The notes beneath the pieces are model-generated. The model ran no database searches and was not told where the DNA came from. It saw only the letters and a list, made by a program, of their open reading frames with translations. From contig NC_054536.1 of NCBI RefSeq assembly GCF_017654505.1, positions 12,949,794 to 13,013,793 on the forward strand: DNA of 64,000 bases, in the 5' to 3' direction. A program made the translations under genes and the position numbers. Origin of the DNA: Polyodon spathula (taxonomy: Eukaryota; Chordata; Actinopteri; Acipenseriformes; Polyodontidae). Positions 12,464 through 24,890 of this stretch are shown in pieces; position 1 is the stretch's first letter; each line of letters starts with the position of its first letter.

Positions 12464-15400
12464 TAAATATATAATTCTACTTAATTTATTCATGGTTTAT
12501 ACTCCTAGTAAGTGTGTTGTATATGATTCTGTCATGTCATTTTTTATTATGATATACAGTCAATTCCTATTAAGAAACTCGGATTAAAAAACGTTCCTGA
12601 TGCTACAGATTTTCTACATTGTCACGGCCAAACTTAGCAGCCGCTCACTGGAAATTCCTTCTTAGAATACGAATTCACTCGACACAAATTTCCTGTTATT
12701 TAAAAAATATTTTAAAGCCCACCCCCTCAGGAAGAAAAAGCTGAATAAAATTAACTGCCGCAGTTCGAACAGCTGAGAGTAAAGGGTATTGGGAAATGTA
12801 TTGACTTGTATCCAGATCAACGCCTCTGCACTGTATTTTAGTGCTGTTTTGAGACTATTGATCCTATAATGCATTTCAAGCTGCCATACACACAGATTTA
12901 AAGTTGCCCTAGTGCTCACACATAAATGCAATTTCCATGAAGCAGTGCAAGAAACATGCATTATCTTTGCAGACAAAAGTGGAGGTGTAGAAAGGGGTGA
13001 TTAAGCACAGCTGTACTAGAAAATGAAAGATGTTGCTGTAGATTTCAACATTCCTACGAACACTGACAACCGTTCGGAAAAAAAAAACGTGATTCAATAA
13101 CACAGGCTTATGAACAGCTAAACTGGGTCCAAGTCATCAGCGTTTCAGATTTTTAAAGGACTTGTGTATAACTTGTCAAGTGTTTTTCTACCAAAATGCA
13201 CACAATATTTACAGTAGGCTCCATCAAATTCTGCAACGACAAAATATGTGTTTTCTTTTGTTTATTTCTATTATAGATATTTTATTTTATTTAAACAGTG
13301 TACAACAGCTCTTTTTCCTCATCTAACATCTTGTCCCATAATGGCTAACAGGAATACTGCTGCAGGGTGATCCTGGTTTCATACCAATAACTTTTTTTTT
13401 TTTTGAGGACAACATTTTTTCCCTGCACTACTCTCACTGAAAACTAAATACATACATGAATTAATACATAAACACATTGCCATGCGATTTACAGTCTGTA
13501 TTGTATTTTAAAATAATAAAATATTGCACATATTGATATATATATTATATGTATTTTGGCCAAAGTAGATAGTAGTCTACTGTACATTCATGAACACATG
13601 TGCAAAAGTTTAAAAAAAACTGTTACAATGTAATCATGAGGGTCTTAACTGAATGTATCTTTGTGTCTTGAAAGACCCTCTTTGTACATCTATCAACAAA
13701 AGATTCAATCTTTTCCTGATGGGACCATGTGCATCTAATGTCACGTAGCAGGAAGTAAGGTCATTATCACAACGATGCAACAGTTCGGCAACATTCATAG
13801 CTGTCTCCATCAATAAGGTCTCAAGATATATTCAGACACCCAGTCACTAGCCTCAGGATCATTGAAACTAACACTCTGAACAGCAAATAATAGTGTAAGA
13901 ATGTGGGACTATTTCATTTCAGACTATACACAGACTGAAAGTATCCCAGGGTGTGTGCCAGCTGCCTGAAAGACAAGCAGTGTCTGCCCCATATAGAGGC
14001 TAACATACCACCACAAGGGAGTATTTGGATGAATTATAATGTGGTATTTGCCCTATGTCTGAATTAAAAGAATATAATAGAGGACACTGAGTTACTGGAT
14101 CTAATGCACTGTCAAAATTAATTGGCAAGAAATGTTAAAGATGAATCAAAACTGTATTTTAATCCTAAGAAAGCCAAGTATTGAGTCCTACTCTGTAATT
14201 TGTAGCATCTGACTCGAGCTAAACACCAAAAGCCAACGACCACCACAGGGAGGGAACTACTGGCTTCCAACACAAGATTATTTATGGATAAAATAGCAGC
14301 CTGTCATCATTTAAAAGGGTGTGTCCCCTCCAGCACACAACTCGAGACAAAAACACAATACTTTTCACACAAAATCAGTGAATTTCTAACAGCACCATAA
14401 GAATGTTAAACGATTGTCTTCTTGGCTTCTTGCCTGTTCTCAGCATTCAATCATGATATAACAAAAGAAAAAAAAAAGAATCAGGATGCTTTTGGTTTCC
14501 AGTGATAGGTTCTGTTGCTGGCTTTGTCTGCAGAAAATCTGGCTAGACTACCTGAGAAATATATTTGAAAAAACACTTTCACTCATTAGAAAACAGGCTA
14601 AAAAAGATCTACATTTCAGTTCAATTCTGTTTTAGGTAACAATTTATTCACACTTACACACCAACCTAAAATCTACTTTTTTTTTTTTTTTTTTTTTTAA
14701 TTATTACTTCTTGGAAATGTAAAGGTGTGTTTTTTTTTTGTTTGTTTTGTTTTCTTTTTACAATAGCCAAACCCAAATCAGACCGCATGATAAATAGTAC
14801 AACAGTCATTTTACACATTCTGTGGTTTAATGCAGTTTGACTACTTGCTATCTGTATTAAATAACAGGAAACTGACAAATCTTAAAACAATTCTATTTCA
14901 TAACTATTATTTTTTTTTATCCAATGTCAACTGTGATCTGTACAGATATGCTGATAGCAAAGCATCTTACAGTACACAGTAGTTACTTGTGGTTTCATTA
15001 ATGGTTTTGTATTAAAAAAAAAAAAACATACATACATACATACTAGTGTTTTTTGTAAAGTTTTGGTACAGTAATAACAAAATATCTCACACACAGTATA
15101 TATATTTTTGAGCTGGCTCTTCTGAATGGAGACTATACAGGTGGAGAATGGAGGAGACTAAACTCCTTTTAGCTATCAAGATAATCATTTTAACTTCAAA
15201 CTCATTATAGTCCTACTAATCCAGTTTATAGGTCTGCCATGAACATCATTTGAAATTGCACAACCCTTTTTACTTGTGCCTTTAAGTACAGCACATAGAA
15301 TCTAGTCAGAATTGGGTCTTTCTCAGCCAACAAGCTTAAGCATATGGTGGGACCAACCTGCACAACTGTTCAAACCTTTTTTTTTTTTTGTTTTGTTTTT

Positions 15401-15739
15401 TACAGTATTTTACAGTTCATATTTCATGCATGACTAGCACAAATTGAAGAGGATTAATGTCATGTTTTGACATGTCAATCATGCACTCAAAAGCATTCTT
15501 TTCTGTGAGAACTTGCTGACTAGACTCTTATGGCAAGTTGTTTGTTAACCATTGAAGGCCTCACGTGAGAAAAAGGCCTTAGCACATATTGCACACATTC
15601 CTAAACAAACACAATTAACTTAATATATGGTTAAACTATCAACTGAAGTGTCAGGGCTTCCTCCTCCTTTTAAATTTACAGACAATTATGCCGATATAAA
15701 ATGTTATTACCTAGAACGACCAGAGCTGTCATTTTGACA

Positions 15740-15960
15740 ATAATAATAAATTTGTTTTTTATATAGCTCCTTTCACAGTGGACCACCATCACAAATAATG
15801 TTACAGTGGTAGGCTGTGAACTATATGCAGAGTTGCTTACAATAGGACATTGATTTAACATTTGATCCACAAGCTGAAGCACATGGCAGAGGTGGGATTT
15901 GAATCCATGACCTTCTGGTTACAAGCGCTGAACTTTAACCACAAGACCATATTGCCTCTC
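15740..15960 (-). mobile_element. tRNA-headed SINE with L2-like tail, copy 1
   Basis: Read on the minus strand: a tRNA-like head with an A-box-like GTGGTTAAAG and a B box GGATTCAAATCC, a body of about 100 bp, then a tail containing GTGATGGTGGTCCACTGTGAAA and ATATA, ending in TAA-type repeats. The tail matches the 3' end of the L2 LINE at 37430-38110. Roughly 220 bp. Diverged from the copy at 29388-29633, so probably old. Confidence 0.8.
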
Positions 15961-16372
15961 TGGTAAAAACAGTGGGTTTAGCTTAGTGCACATGAGATCG
16001 ATCACATGATCAAGCTGCTGAAAAAAGGTTTGCATTTATTTTGTATAGCTACTACAGGAGAGTTTTTTCAGAAACGATTTATTAATCAACAAAATGAATT
16101 GACCAACACAACATAGGACTGCCCAGCAAGTCTTGCAGTACTGTACTTTCAGGAGTTATCAGGACATGAAAATGTGCAAGACCAAGACAGTGATGAAACT
16201 TACTCTAATGACAATGAGGTTAGTGATAACAAAAGTGATAAAGCTGCAGACATTTTGAGACAGAGACAAACACAAACTGTGGAAAGTGGGTGGCAAGTAC
16301 ACTGCACATGGACAGAAGTGGCATCGTGTTGACTACACAAACTAGACTCCACAAGGTTTGTTTTTTTACATT

Positions 16373-16460
16373 CCACATTTTGAACAGTTTTACCTTTCCA
16401 TCTTTTGAACAGTTGAATAATCCACATTTTGACCAGTTATAAGTTCCATCCTTTGAGCTT
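16373..16460. repeat. 24 bp tandem repeat, about 3.5 units
   Basis: Units start at 16373, 16398, 16422 and 16446, each beginning CCA-C/T-ATTTTGA-like and followed by CAGTT. The period is 24-25 bases and the fourth unit is partial. No coding context. Confidence 0.7.
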
Positions 16461-18199
16461 TTGTTCACAATAAAACATTTTTTTCAGTCCTGTATAATTA
16501 TATTGAAAAACAAAAATAATTACGGAATAATAATAGTGTAGCAAGCCAGCTACTGCAGGACTTGAATAGCCAACAGAGTCGAACTTGGTCTCAAAATAAA
16601 AAGACGGGGAAACAGAAAACACTTGTATAAAATAAAACAGTTAAACAAACACATCTCAGGCACTGTAATTCTTTACTGTTCCAAAGTCTTAAGCTTCCGC
16701 TGCATCCCCAAACTCGTCTCTGAGCTACTAAAGGTACCCCATTTTATAGCACATGTATTTGTATAAACTTGCAACATTCAATGCAACCAATCATTACCCC
16801 TACCAAAACCACCACAAGTTTTGTGCTGCAACAGGTGTCCCTCAAGTGTACCATGCAGCCTGCAAAAATGGTGTCACAAACATAATTTTAAGTAAAACAA
16901 ACAATAACGCAGAACAGTTTCGTAGCGTGCGACTTGTATTATGCATTTTAATACAGTGGTTAAAAAACCCCCCAAAAAAACACTCCAGTAGTTCTAGTGT
17001 GAAAGATGTTCAAATCTAGCTGATGGGAAAAACTATTTTACTTTTCTTCAAATAAACTATTATCATAAAAATGTATCTGGCATACGTTAAGATTAGATGT
17101 ATACATTTTCTGCTGACATGAAAACGAAATGCAAAAGAAAAGAAAAGTGAGAACCAAGGAAGATTTAATATCTTCCATCTCAACAGGAAATGCTGCTAAT
17201 TACAGAGGCATGCTGCTGGCAGAAATGTAATGCAAATCAAAGCCAGTTCTGACATCTTATTCTGGCATCCAGCCAAAGCTGTTTCCAGCTGAAAGAATCG
17301 TCTGACCATAGAAATGACACTGTTTTGTGGTTGTCCTCACTCTTCACATTCCTCTCAAGCACCCCAAATCTTCTTTCTAGGAGGGGTAATATGCTGCTTT
17401 TTATTTATTATTATTATTTTTTGTATTATTGCATTCTCATGTTAAGCCCAGTAAAATAGAAATGGCAAATGTTATTAGAATGTAGTTACCAAATTCTGTA
17501 TGTGATTCATCCTCTGTGTTTCTTTTACTCAAGCAGTAGATCTGTAACAATTGAATTTACACATGATAAATCCTGAAACCCCCATGTTTCCCTAAATCAC
17601 AGCATAGAACATTTATACCACATCCCAGAGCCAGACTAGACTGGTAGCTCTACACAAGCAGAGAGGCATCTGTGGTTGTCTGGAAATTATTCTGACCTGA
17701 ATTGAACAAAGTAGAATTCTTTCTCATACATGAATAATCTAACAGAGTTTTGTTGAGATTTTCGAAATTCAATTATAAATCACATGAAGGAAATGTTCAG
17801 TCTTTCAGAACTTTGTACAAGTCTTTCTCTTTTTCCCTTCCCTAAACAATCTAGAAGTCACAAATCATTTTGAATTCTGGCTGTTAAACAAAGCTTGTGT
17901 TATTATTTGTATAAAAGGTTAAACAGAATTAATTTTAATTATGTCAAACACAAATTAGGGCACGGGAATTTGGTAAATTTATAATCTGAATGTATTCCCT
18001 AAGTACATCCAATATCTATCCAAATAAATAAATACATACATTCTCCTGCTGTATACAGTTAGTATACACTTGCTCTGGTAATAATGTAAATGTAAAACCA
18101 TGTTAATAGCCTCCACTACATCCCTGTTTCAAGGGTAAACCTTTGTGGGTATAAAAGCTATTCCAATTAACATTTAAACTTATATAGGTATACTATAAA

Positions 18200-18860
18200 T
18201 AGGGCTTCTGATTTTTGGTTTTAACCAATAAAACCTGATAAAACTCCCCCAATACAAAAATAACGGAATCGGTGGAGAGCCAATAAACACTGGAAAAACT
18301 GGAAATGGTTAATCAATTCATAGTGCCTTTACCCTTTTCCCATTAAAAAAAATAAAACCTACTACAAAAATAATAATAAATACATTTCCCGGTACTGCCT
18401 GACTTGTATCTATCACTGATTCATTCTGAATACTTTAAACTCGTCCCAACTACTGAGTGACAGCACATTCCTACATTTCTATTGGAGACTCTGCTTGCAA
18501 CAAGACTTAAAACAAGACTACAGTCAGGATGGAGGCTTGTTAACAGGATTTAAAGCTGTATTACAGTTAAAATACAGGATTAAAAATAGAATTGTGACTA
18601 AATGTACAAAAATTCCTGCATACAAAAAACCCAGAAGAATGTGCCCATGACCTAGGGATTTCGTTGTGGAAGACAGCAAAGGAAAGAAGGTACAACGGTC
18701 AAGCATTTTGGAAAGTAACCAAAAACACTAATTTCATACAGTATATCAAAAACAAAAGCCCCGAAAAAAAAAAAAAAAAACAATTTACATAAAACACGAA
18801 AACAGCTAAAAATAAGCATCGAAAAATACAATTAATAAAAGCCGAAAAACAGAAGCCCTA
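18200..18860. mobile_element. non-autonomous hAT transposon with intact 8 bp target duplication
   Basis: Terminal inverted repeats start TAGGGCTTCTG at both ends and extend about 25 bases with few mismatches. The element is flanked by identical 8 bp copies of ACTATAAA at 18192-18199 and 18861-18868. An 8 bp duplication and a YAGGGCT-type terminus are diagnostic of the hAT superfamily. The 661 bp interior shows no convincing transposase reading frame, so it would need a transposase in trans. An internal poly-A run sits near 18764. Confidence 0.88.
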
Positions 18861-19321
18861 ACTATAAATTACATTGTATACAGTTCTGAAGCATATTGTG
18901 TAAAGCTGTATTCAAAGCACACAAACTACACCTGGTTTAAGAGATAATAGATACAGTTCAGGGATTGCATCATCTCTTCTCAAACAGATATGGATTTAAT
19001 CAGTTTAGAGCCACACCTCTTTAGTGGTTACTATATTCATGACTTTGGAACCGGTTTCAAACTCTGAACCGTGTTTATCCCATCCATATCTTCAGAGGAT
19101 TTAAAACAGATGTTCTGTTAAATTTCCTGTCAGTAAAATGTTTATCCACTGCAGTTAGCGTGCAAGCTGTAAATCGGGGCATCTTGCAAAATTCAGCATC
19201 ATCCCTTCTTATCAGCAAGAATATAAAGAGAATGTGGAACACCACTGGGACTAGAGGGTGTGGGTTTCTGCAACAGACTAGCTTTAAAAAAAAAAAAAAA
19301 AATTATTTCCATTATTTTTGG

Positions 19322-19657
19322 AAAGGAGCTGAACTGAGACCAAGACCCCCTCTTCCATGCTGAACTTGCCCCATAATATCACCAATTCGAAGGACAGCCT
19401 TAGCATCTTCCACAGCTTTCTTTACCGTCCATTTTCTTCCAGTTTTCAACACAGGTGCTGCCTCCCTTACTCATTTGTTGCGTGAATCTACTAATGTCAT
19501 TTCCAGTTGGACTTTCATGCACTTAAACTCCTCGATTAGAGCAGAGACTGGTAGAGGCAGTATTCCTTTACTATAAAGTCACACTCTGTTGAGGCAGCAT
19601 GGAACCCACAACCATTTCCTGACGTATGAACTGATTAAAGCTTCCAGCGTCTCAACT
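19322..19657 (-). mobile_element. fragment of restriction-like-endonuclease LINE
   Basis: The minus strand reads almost base for base like 55965-56310 of the larger element at 54.2-57.7 kb, covering the end of the RT/thumb region into the linker before the CCHC motif. It has its own substitutions and stops. Both ends are abrupt: a poly-A tract precedes it on the plus strand, and the other side ends inside the coding sequence. It is a truncated second copy of the family. Confidence 0.85.
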
Positions 19658-19854
19658 GAGAAAAAAAGACTACAGACCCTTTACCCATCTATAGCGAAAT
19701 CGTAACTTCAAACCCTAAAAACCTGGACGCATTACTGAAGATCTATAGCACAGAGATGAAGTTTACTGCTTCTTTAAAGATGGAGGGGGCCGTTCTTATT
19801 TATTTAACCAGGAGATTTACCCATTACAATGCACAAACAACGATAAAAACATAT

Positions 19855-19887
19855 TTGTAAACTTTCTTATGTTCTTATGTTCTTATA
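19855..19887 (+). mobile_element. CR1 3'-end scrap
   Basis: TTGTAAACTTTCTTATG followed by TTCTTATG repeats is the same terminus that ends the CR1 copy at 27691. Only the last 35 bases or so are present. Confidence 0.6.
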
Positions 19888-22804
19888 TATGGTTCAGACT
19901 TAGTTAAATATGTAATCTCAAATGTAATAAGTAAACTAGAAATATTCAACAACTTTTGTAATTCTTACAACTTTTAGTCCTTTAAAACAACAGTAATAAA
20001 GAAAATTATATATTTGGTATTTATTTTAAAAATAAAACGTCACAGGCAGCTAATTAATGAAAAACAAATTCAGCTTGAAGCTTTTTAGTAAAAAACAGGG
20101 CAGCTGACTACAGTGTGTTTGTAATTTTCCCTTGATGATAAAACTGTATTTGGTTTCGTCTTATTATACTGGCCTCTTGCTGGGCCCATGCCTTTGAACT
20201 TATCCTTACACTAATCAGAGTAATTCTTAACTTTCCAATGAGACGTTAAATCTGCTGCAGTAACGAACTGGCTTCATATTAAAAAGAAAGTATAAAGTGT
20301 CACTATGAAAAACAAAGGCTGACTGCATACTAAAATGATTAATGAACAGGTAATAATTGCCAGTAGACTGCAGTCTTAAATCACAGAGACATAAAACATC
20401 ATGCGATTAAGCGAAACCTCAAGAATTTAGTGCTGCTATGTGGGATCAATGATTGCTCATTGTTATTTAATATCTTTATATCCAATACATACCATTTGAA
20501 GATTTTCTATGTGATTCTACTAAACATAAAATAAACCAGTATTATTTGAAATCAACATTAAATATATTAATACACATTTTTTATGATTATTACTAATTTC
20601 AAATCAGATTTTTTTTTTCTTAATTAAAACTGTCCTTCTGTTTTAAATGTAGCTTACATTACTGTTATTTAACATGTCTGTCTTGCATAGTAGGTTTTTT
20701 TTTCTTTTCCTGTAGCAGAACTAAGGGTCATTTTCAGTGCTCCACTTTCCAGTCCACATAGATATGGAGTGTAAGCACTTTCACAGTCTGTGTTGCTCTG
20801 CACAGTTCACTTGAATCACAAATCAATCAACAAGCTCCACTATTAACTATTTCAGCTCCTACAGATATGAACGTATTAACAGGGCTCAGGTTCACTCGAT
20901 CTGAAAACACAGTGTCTGTCCCACTTTAACTTCAGCACTGCATTAGAACATTAGGTATTTATCATTGCTAAAGATGGAAGAACACTAAGACCTTGTACGA
21001 GAAAGCATGCTACTAACATGTTAATAACAACTACTATAAGGGCCGTTTCACATGTACTCTATTTGGTCCTATTCTGAAATTTCAGACTCTGCGAAGCAGA
21101 TAACAATTTTATAGTTTTAGTTATTGTTTCTTCCTTATGTAATAAGGGACACAACACATCAATTGTGCCTTTATTTAGAATGGCGCCCTTTCAATGGAGA
21201 AGGCCTTATCAACCAAAACATCTTTTTTTGTCTCTTCAAGTCTGTGTTGACTTAATGTCACTCATCTTCAGTAAATACATTCTCATGACACACTCTGAGT
21301 GGCATAATCAGATTATAATATTTTACATATTCTGTAGGCCTCGTATTCGCATCAAAACCACATCATTTGCACGTGGTGATCTCACGCTAATCTTTAAGTC
21401 GTGAACTGAACTTCATAAAAACAAATAATCATTGTTATTAAGAAACTCTCCAATAAAATCCAAGGGAAGTAAAGCTTCTGAATATCTTAGGAGAATATGG
21501 TTACTTTCTCTCATTCTTTCAAAACACTAAGCAAACATAATGGTGCAATGTGATTAGGCCTAAAATAATTAAAACCAAGCACGAGAAAGAAGATATTTCT
21601 TTCCATTCAAAAAATTAACACTGTAACTACACACCAAACCACTTAAAAAAAAGTAAAACTAGCTCTTATAGACCAAACAAACAATACAGCAGGTCAGCAA
21701 CAGGCCTTCTTAAATGAGCTTCTTAGGCAGTTGGTGGATAGTCTAAACGGTTGGCTCAGCTACAGTAACCAGGTTTCATTAAAGATTATGCTCAACTTAG
21801 TTCTAATTAGATTTCCCAATTGGGAAAATGGTATCCCTTCATTACTTAGCAGATGCAGACAGTATTTAAGTGCTCAGACAAAACAAAGTAACTACTTTAG
21901 GACGTAAGCCAAAGAACAGATGCAGAATGAATAAACCTCTTCTGTCAGCAGCAATAAGGCTTGCAAAAACTGACCTAACTACTGTAAACCTTCAACAAGA
22001 AAGCAGCTATCATTTTTAAGATGGGTTTGCTTCCCATTACCCTTCTGAATTACAGAACACATTCATGCTTAAAGGTGATGGGTGTTAGAAATAACATTTG
22101 AGTCCCTGTGAACTTAGCCAAGTGGCTACCAAACAGAATTAACAGCATACTGTAAATTAAGCACTTAACAGAATTAAACACTGTAAAACCACGAAGTAAC
22201 ATTTACTAACACTTTTTGTAAACTTCTTCCTAACATTCTACACATCCACTCATTTTATACTACAGTTCGATTGTTCACACAAGAACCCCAATACACTTTT
22301 TCAATAAACACAATGTACTCTGCAAACCTCCCTACTAACACATACAGACAATTGTACCAAATAATTAGAACGCAAGGCACAGTGGTCTGCTGCAACTCAG
22401 AAAATTTGTCTCCAAATTAGTTCACAGATTATAATGAACATACAATCAGAAAAAACACAATATAGTGTATACAACATGCATTAGAAGAAAGGGAGAAAGA
22501 ACAGTTATATACAGTAGCATACATTCCCTACTACCAGTAGATATATTCACAGGGCAGAGGGTCGGTGCAAATGAAAACCTTCTCTGAAATGAAAAGCCGT
22601 ATTGGGATCAGTCCATGTCAAATCAATCACTTCAGGAAGGTTTCTGACCTGACTTCTTCCAATTTTGATGCTGCTTGGCAGGGATGTTGGTGTCATAGAG
22701 ATGGAAGATTTTTAAGTTTCACGTCTCTAGGTCAAATGTTTTTTATGTAAGAGGTCACCAAATATTTGACCCAAAATGGCTCTCAGATCAGACCAATGAC
22801 AAAA

Positions 22805-23448
22805 GTACCAATAATGTGTTTTTTTTTTTTTAATTATTTTTAATGCTACAATGAAAAGTAAACTATTGCTGGAAATAGCTCTCTGTGCTCTATCATAATT
22901 TTGACCTTTGACCTTAATTGACTTGTCAGCCCCAACATGGGTGACCAAAATCAAGGTTAGATACTGAAGCTCACACCACCCTCTAAGTTTGTACCAAAAA
23001 TCAGCCTGGAATCCTGATGGGATCAGAAGGCTGGGATCAGAACTCCTCCTTACGGTCCTGGCACAGACTTTGCAGGATACAGCAGGCTGTAATAATTTGG
23101 GGAACAAGCTCATGGTTAACTTCAGTACGCTTCATTAGTACCCCCCCTCCCGCAATAGCCCAAACGCCTGTTCAACCACCACTCGGATTTGGTGGGATGA
23201 TGTGTGAAAATCAGTGTGGGTGACAACACTAAAACAAAGTATTAAAAAAGCAGCAAATCAGATCTTTAATATCCATTTACATCAAACACAATGACACGTG
23301 GATTCTTTCTCATGAAACTGCTCTCTGCTCATGTAAACAGTATTTTAGGGACCTTCCTGTTTAACAGCACAGAGAGCTATGTCCAGCAATAGTTTACTTT
23401 TTATTGTAGCATTAAAAATAATAATACAAAAAAAAACATTATTGGTAC
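22805..23448 (-). mobile_element. inverted-repeat DNA element carrying a PIF/Harbinger transposase remnant
   Basis: The arms 22805-22890 and 23367-23448 are reverse complements over about 80 bp, starting GTACCAATAATG and ending CATTATTGGTAC. The core holds the transposase fragment listed separately. The right arm abuts the first base of the CR1 5' UTR at about 23449. No clear 3 bp duplication was found, so the exact element boundaries are inferred from the arms alone. Confidence 0.65.
23030..23205 (-). pseudogene. PIF/Harbinger-type transposase C-terminal fragment
   Basis: On the minus strand one frame gives HQIRVVVEQAFGLLR. After a frameshift in a G-rich run, it continues with MKRTEVNHELVPQIITACCI, ending DRKEEF and a stop. 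The order R-VVE-AFG-L followed by a segment ending ACC-L is the last conserved block of PIF/Harbinger (DDE_Tnp_4) transposases, where the Glu of VVEQ is the third catalytic acidic residue. The first two acidic residues and the N-terminal half are absent. The fragment is frameshifted and cannot be active. Family call by eye; no search was run. Confidence 0.7.
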
Positions 23449-23808
23449 GAGTGGAAGCGACAGCGAGTGAGAGAAGTACAGGCGTGGAAAAGTACAGAGC
23501 AGTTTAGAAGCAGTAAGGAGAAATTGCATCTTTAATTGCTTTAATCAGAAAACACAGGACATTTGGGAAACACAGCAGCAGCTCAAAGTCAAACAGCCGC
23601 GTGTGTTTTTCTGATAACAAACAAGCTGAAACTTGGAGCAGCTGATTCAAATTCAGCGCCGTTCTGAGACACGGGCGAGGGGAGGAGCCAACAGCACAGC
23701 AGAACAACGCAGTTAAACGAGGCAGTCTTCCCAGCGACAGCGAGTGGAAGCGACAGCGTGTGGGAGAAGTACAGGCGTGGAAAAGTACAGAGCAGTTTAG
23801 AAGCAGTT
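23449..23808 (+). repeat. duplicated promoter-like unit in CR1 5' UTR
   Basis: A block of about 65 bp (GAGTGGAAGCGACAGCG, then AGAAGTACAGGCGTGGAAA and AGTACAGAGCAGTTTAGAAG) occurs at 23449-23513 and again at 23742-23806, nearly identical. The DNA between has higher GC than its surroundings. Repeated 5' UTR modules are known as promoter monomers in several LINE families; promoter function here is inferred. Confidence 0.8.
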
Positions 23809-23869
23809 TGAAAGCAGGCTGACAGCTGCAGAAGAAACTAAACTTCAAAAAAAAAAAAAAACCCTCAAC

Positions 23870-24813
23870 ATGGTCTTCAAGCCAGTAATCTGTGACACCT
23901 GCTTGATGTGGGAAATCCGAGAAAACCCAGCGGAGCTAAACCAAGTGTGCATAAAGTGCTGCGTGATCCAGGACTTGCATAAACTAGTAAGTATGCTAGA
24001 AATGGAGCTGGAAGAACTGCGACAGCAATAGCAACAGAACTGACACACCCACAATTCATGGAAGTCTGCATCACCCCTAACAGACTGAAAGCCACCAGGG
24101 AGACAGAAGGTCAGAACAGCTGGGTTCAGGTAGGCAGAAGCAGGGAAAAAAAGAAACTTCGTCAAACACAACCACCAGAAATCAAAACAACCAACAGATT
24201 TGAGTCACTTCAGAATTTTGATGAGCAGAACCAACAACAAGAGAATGAAAGGAACAACATCCAGGACCCTATTGACAGTGGTGACCAGACAGCAAAAAGA
24301 AGGGAGGTCATGATTGTTGGGGACTCCATATTGAGAAACACAGCAAGTTCAATTCGCAGTTTGGACCCCCTTACTACAACAGTGTGCTGCCTTCCGGGAG
24401 CCTCGGTCAAGCACATCACTGAGAACATGGACAGGCTCCTAGAACGAACAGGAGACGACCCGGTAGTAGTCGTCCACATCGGTACAAACAACATTGGAAG
24501 AGACAGACCAAAATCCCTGCAAAACAAATTCAGAGAGCTAGGAAGGAAATTAAAAGAGAAAACCAAAACTGTGGTATTTTCTGGTATACTACCGGCACCT
24601 TGCAAAGGACCATATGGACAGCTGGAAATAATTAATCAAAACGCATGGCTGAAGACGTGGTGCACACGGGAAGGCTTCACCTATCTTGATCATTGGACCA
24701 CATTCTACAACGAGGGCTAGCTGTATAGACGGGACGGACTGCACTTAAATAACAAGGGAACCAGTCTACTTGGAGAAAAGATCCTCGAGCAGGTTCAGAA
24801 GCATTTAAACTAG
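23870..24813 (+). pseudogene. CR1 ORF1 (zinc-binding N-terminus, coiled coil, SGNH esterase), broken
   Basis: From the ATG at 23870, 53 codons encode a cysteine-rich start (CDTC, then CIKCC, a C-x2-C pair arrangement) and a Leu/Glu-rich coiled-coil start, ending at TAG 24029. A frame change then leads into the main part (from about 24058), a basic linker followed by an esterase-like domain: VGDSILRN (GDS block with the nucleophilic Ser), GTNNIG, and after an in-frame TAG at 24718 the residues DGLHLN (Asp and His of the catalytic triad). The original stop is TAG at 24811. CR1 ORF1 proteins bind RNA and are needed for retrotransposition; the esterase domain occurs in many vertebrate CR1s. At least one frameshift and two stops make this copy dead. 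Confidence 0.88.
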
Positions 24814-24890
24814 AAAGGAAGGGGGGAGAAATCAACAAAAAAACAGAAGGGAGACCGCATCAAAACAAGAACAACAACTCAGGTAAGACA

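Noticed and set aside
19800..19830. TTATTTAACCAGGAGATTTACCCATT, resembling an old interspersed repeat
   Set aside because: Too short to assign to a family with confidence.
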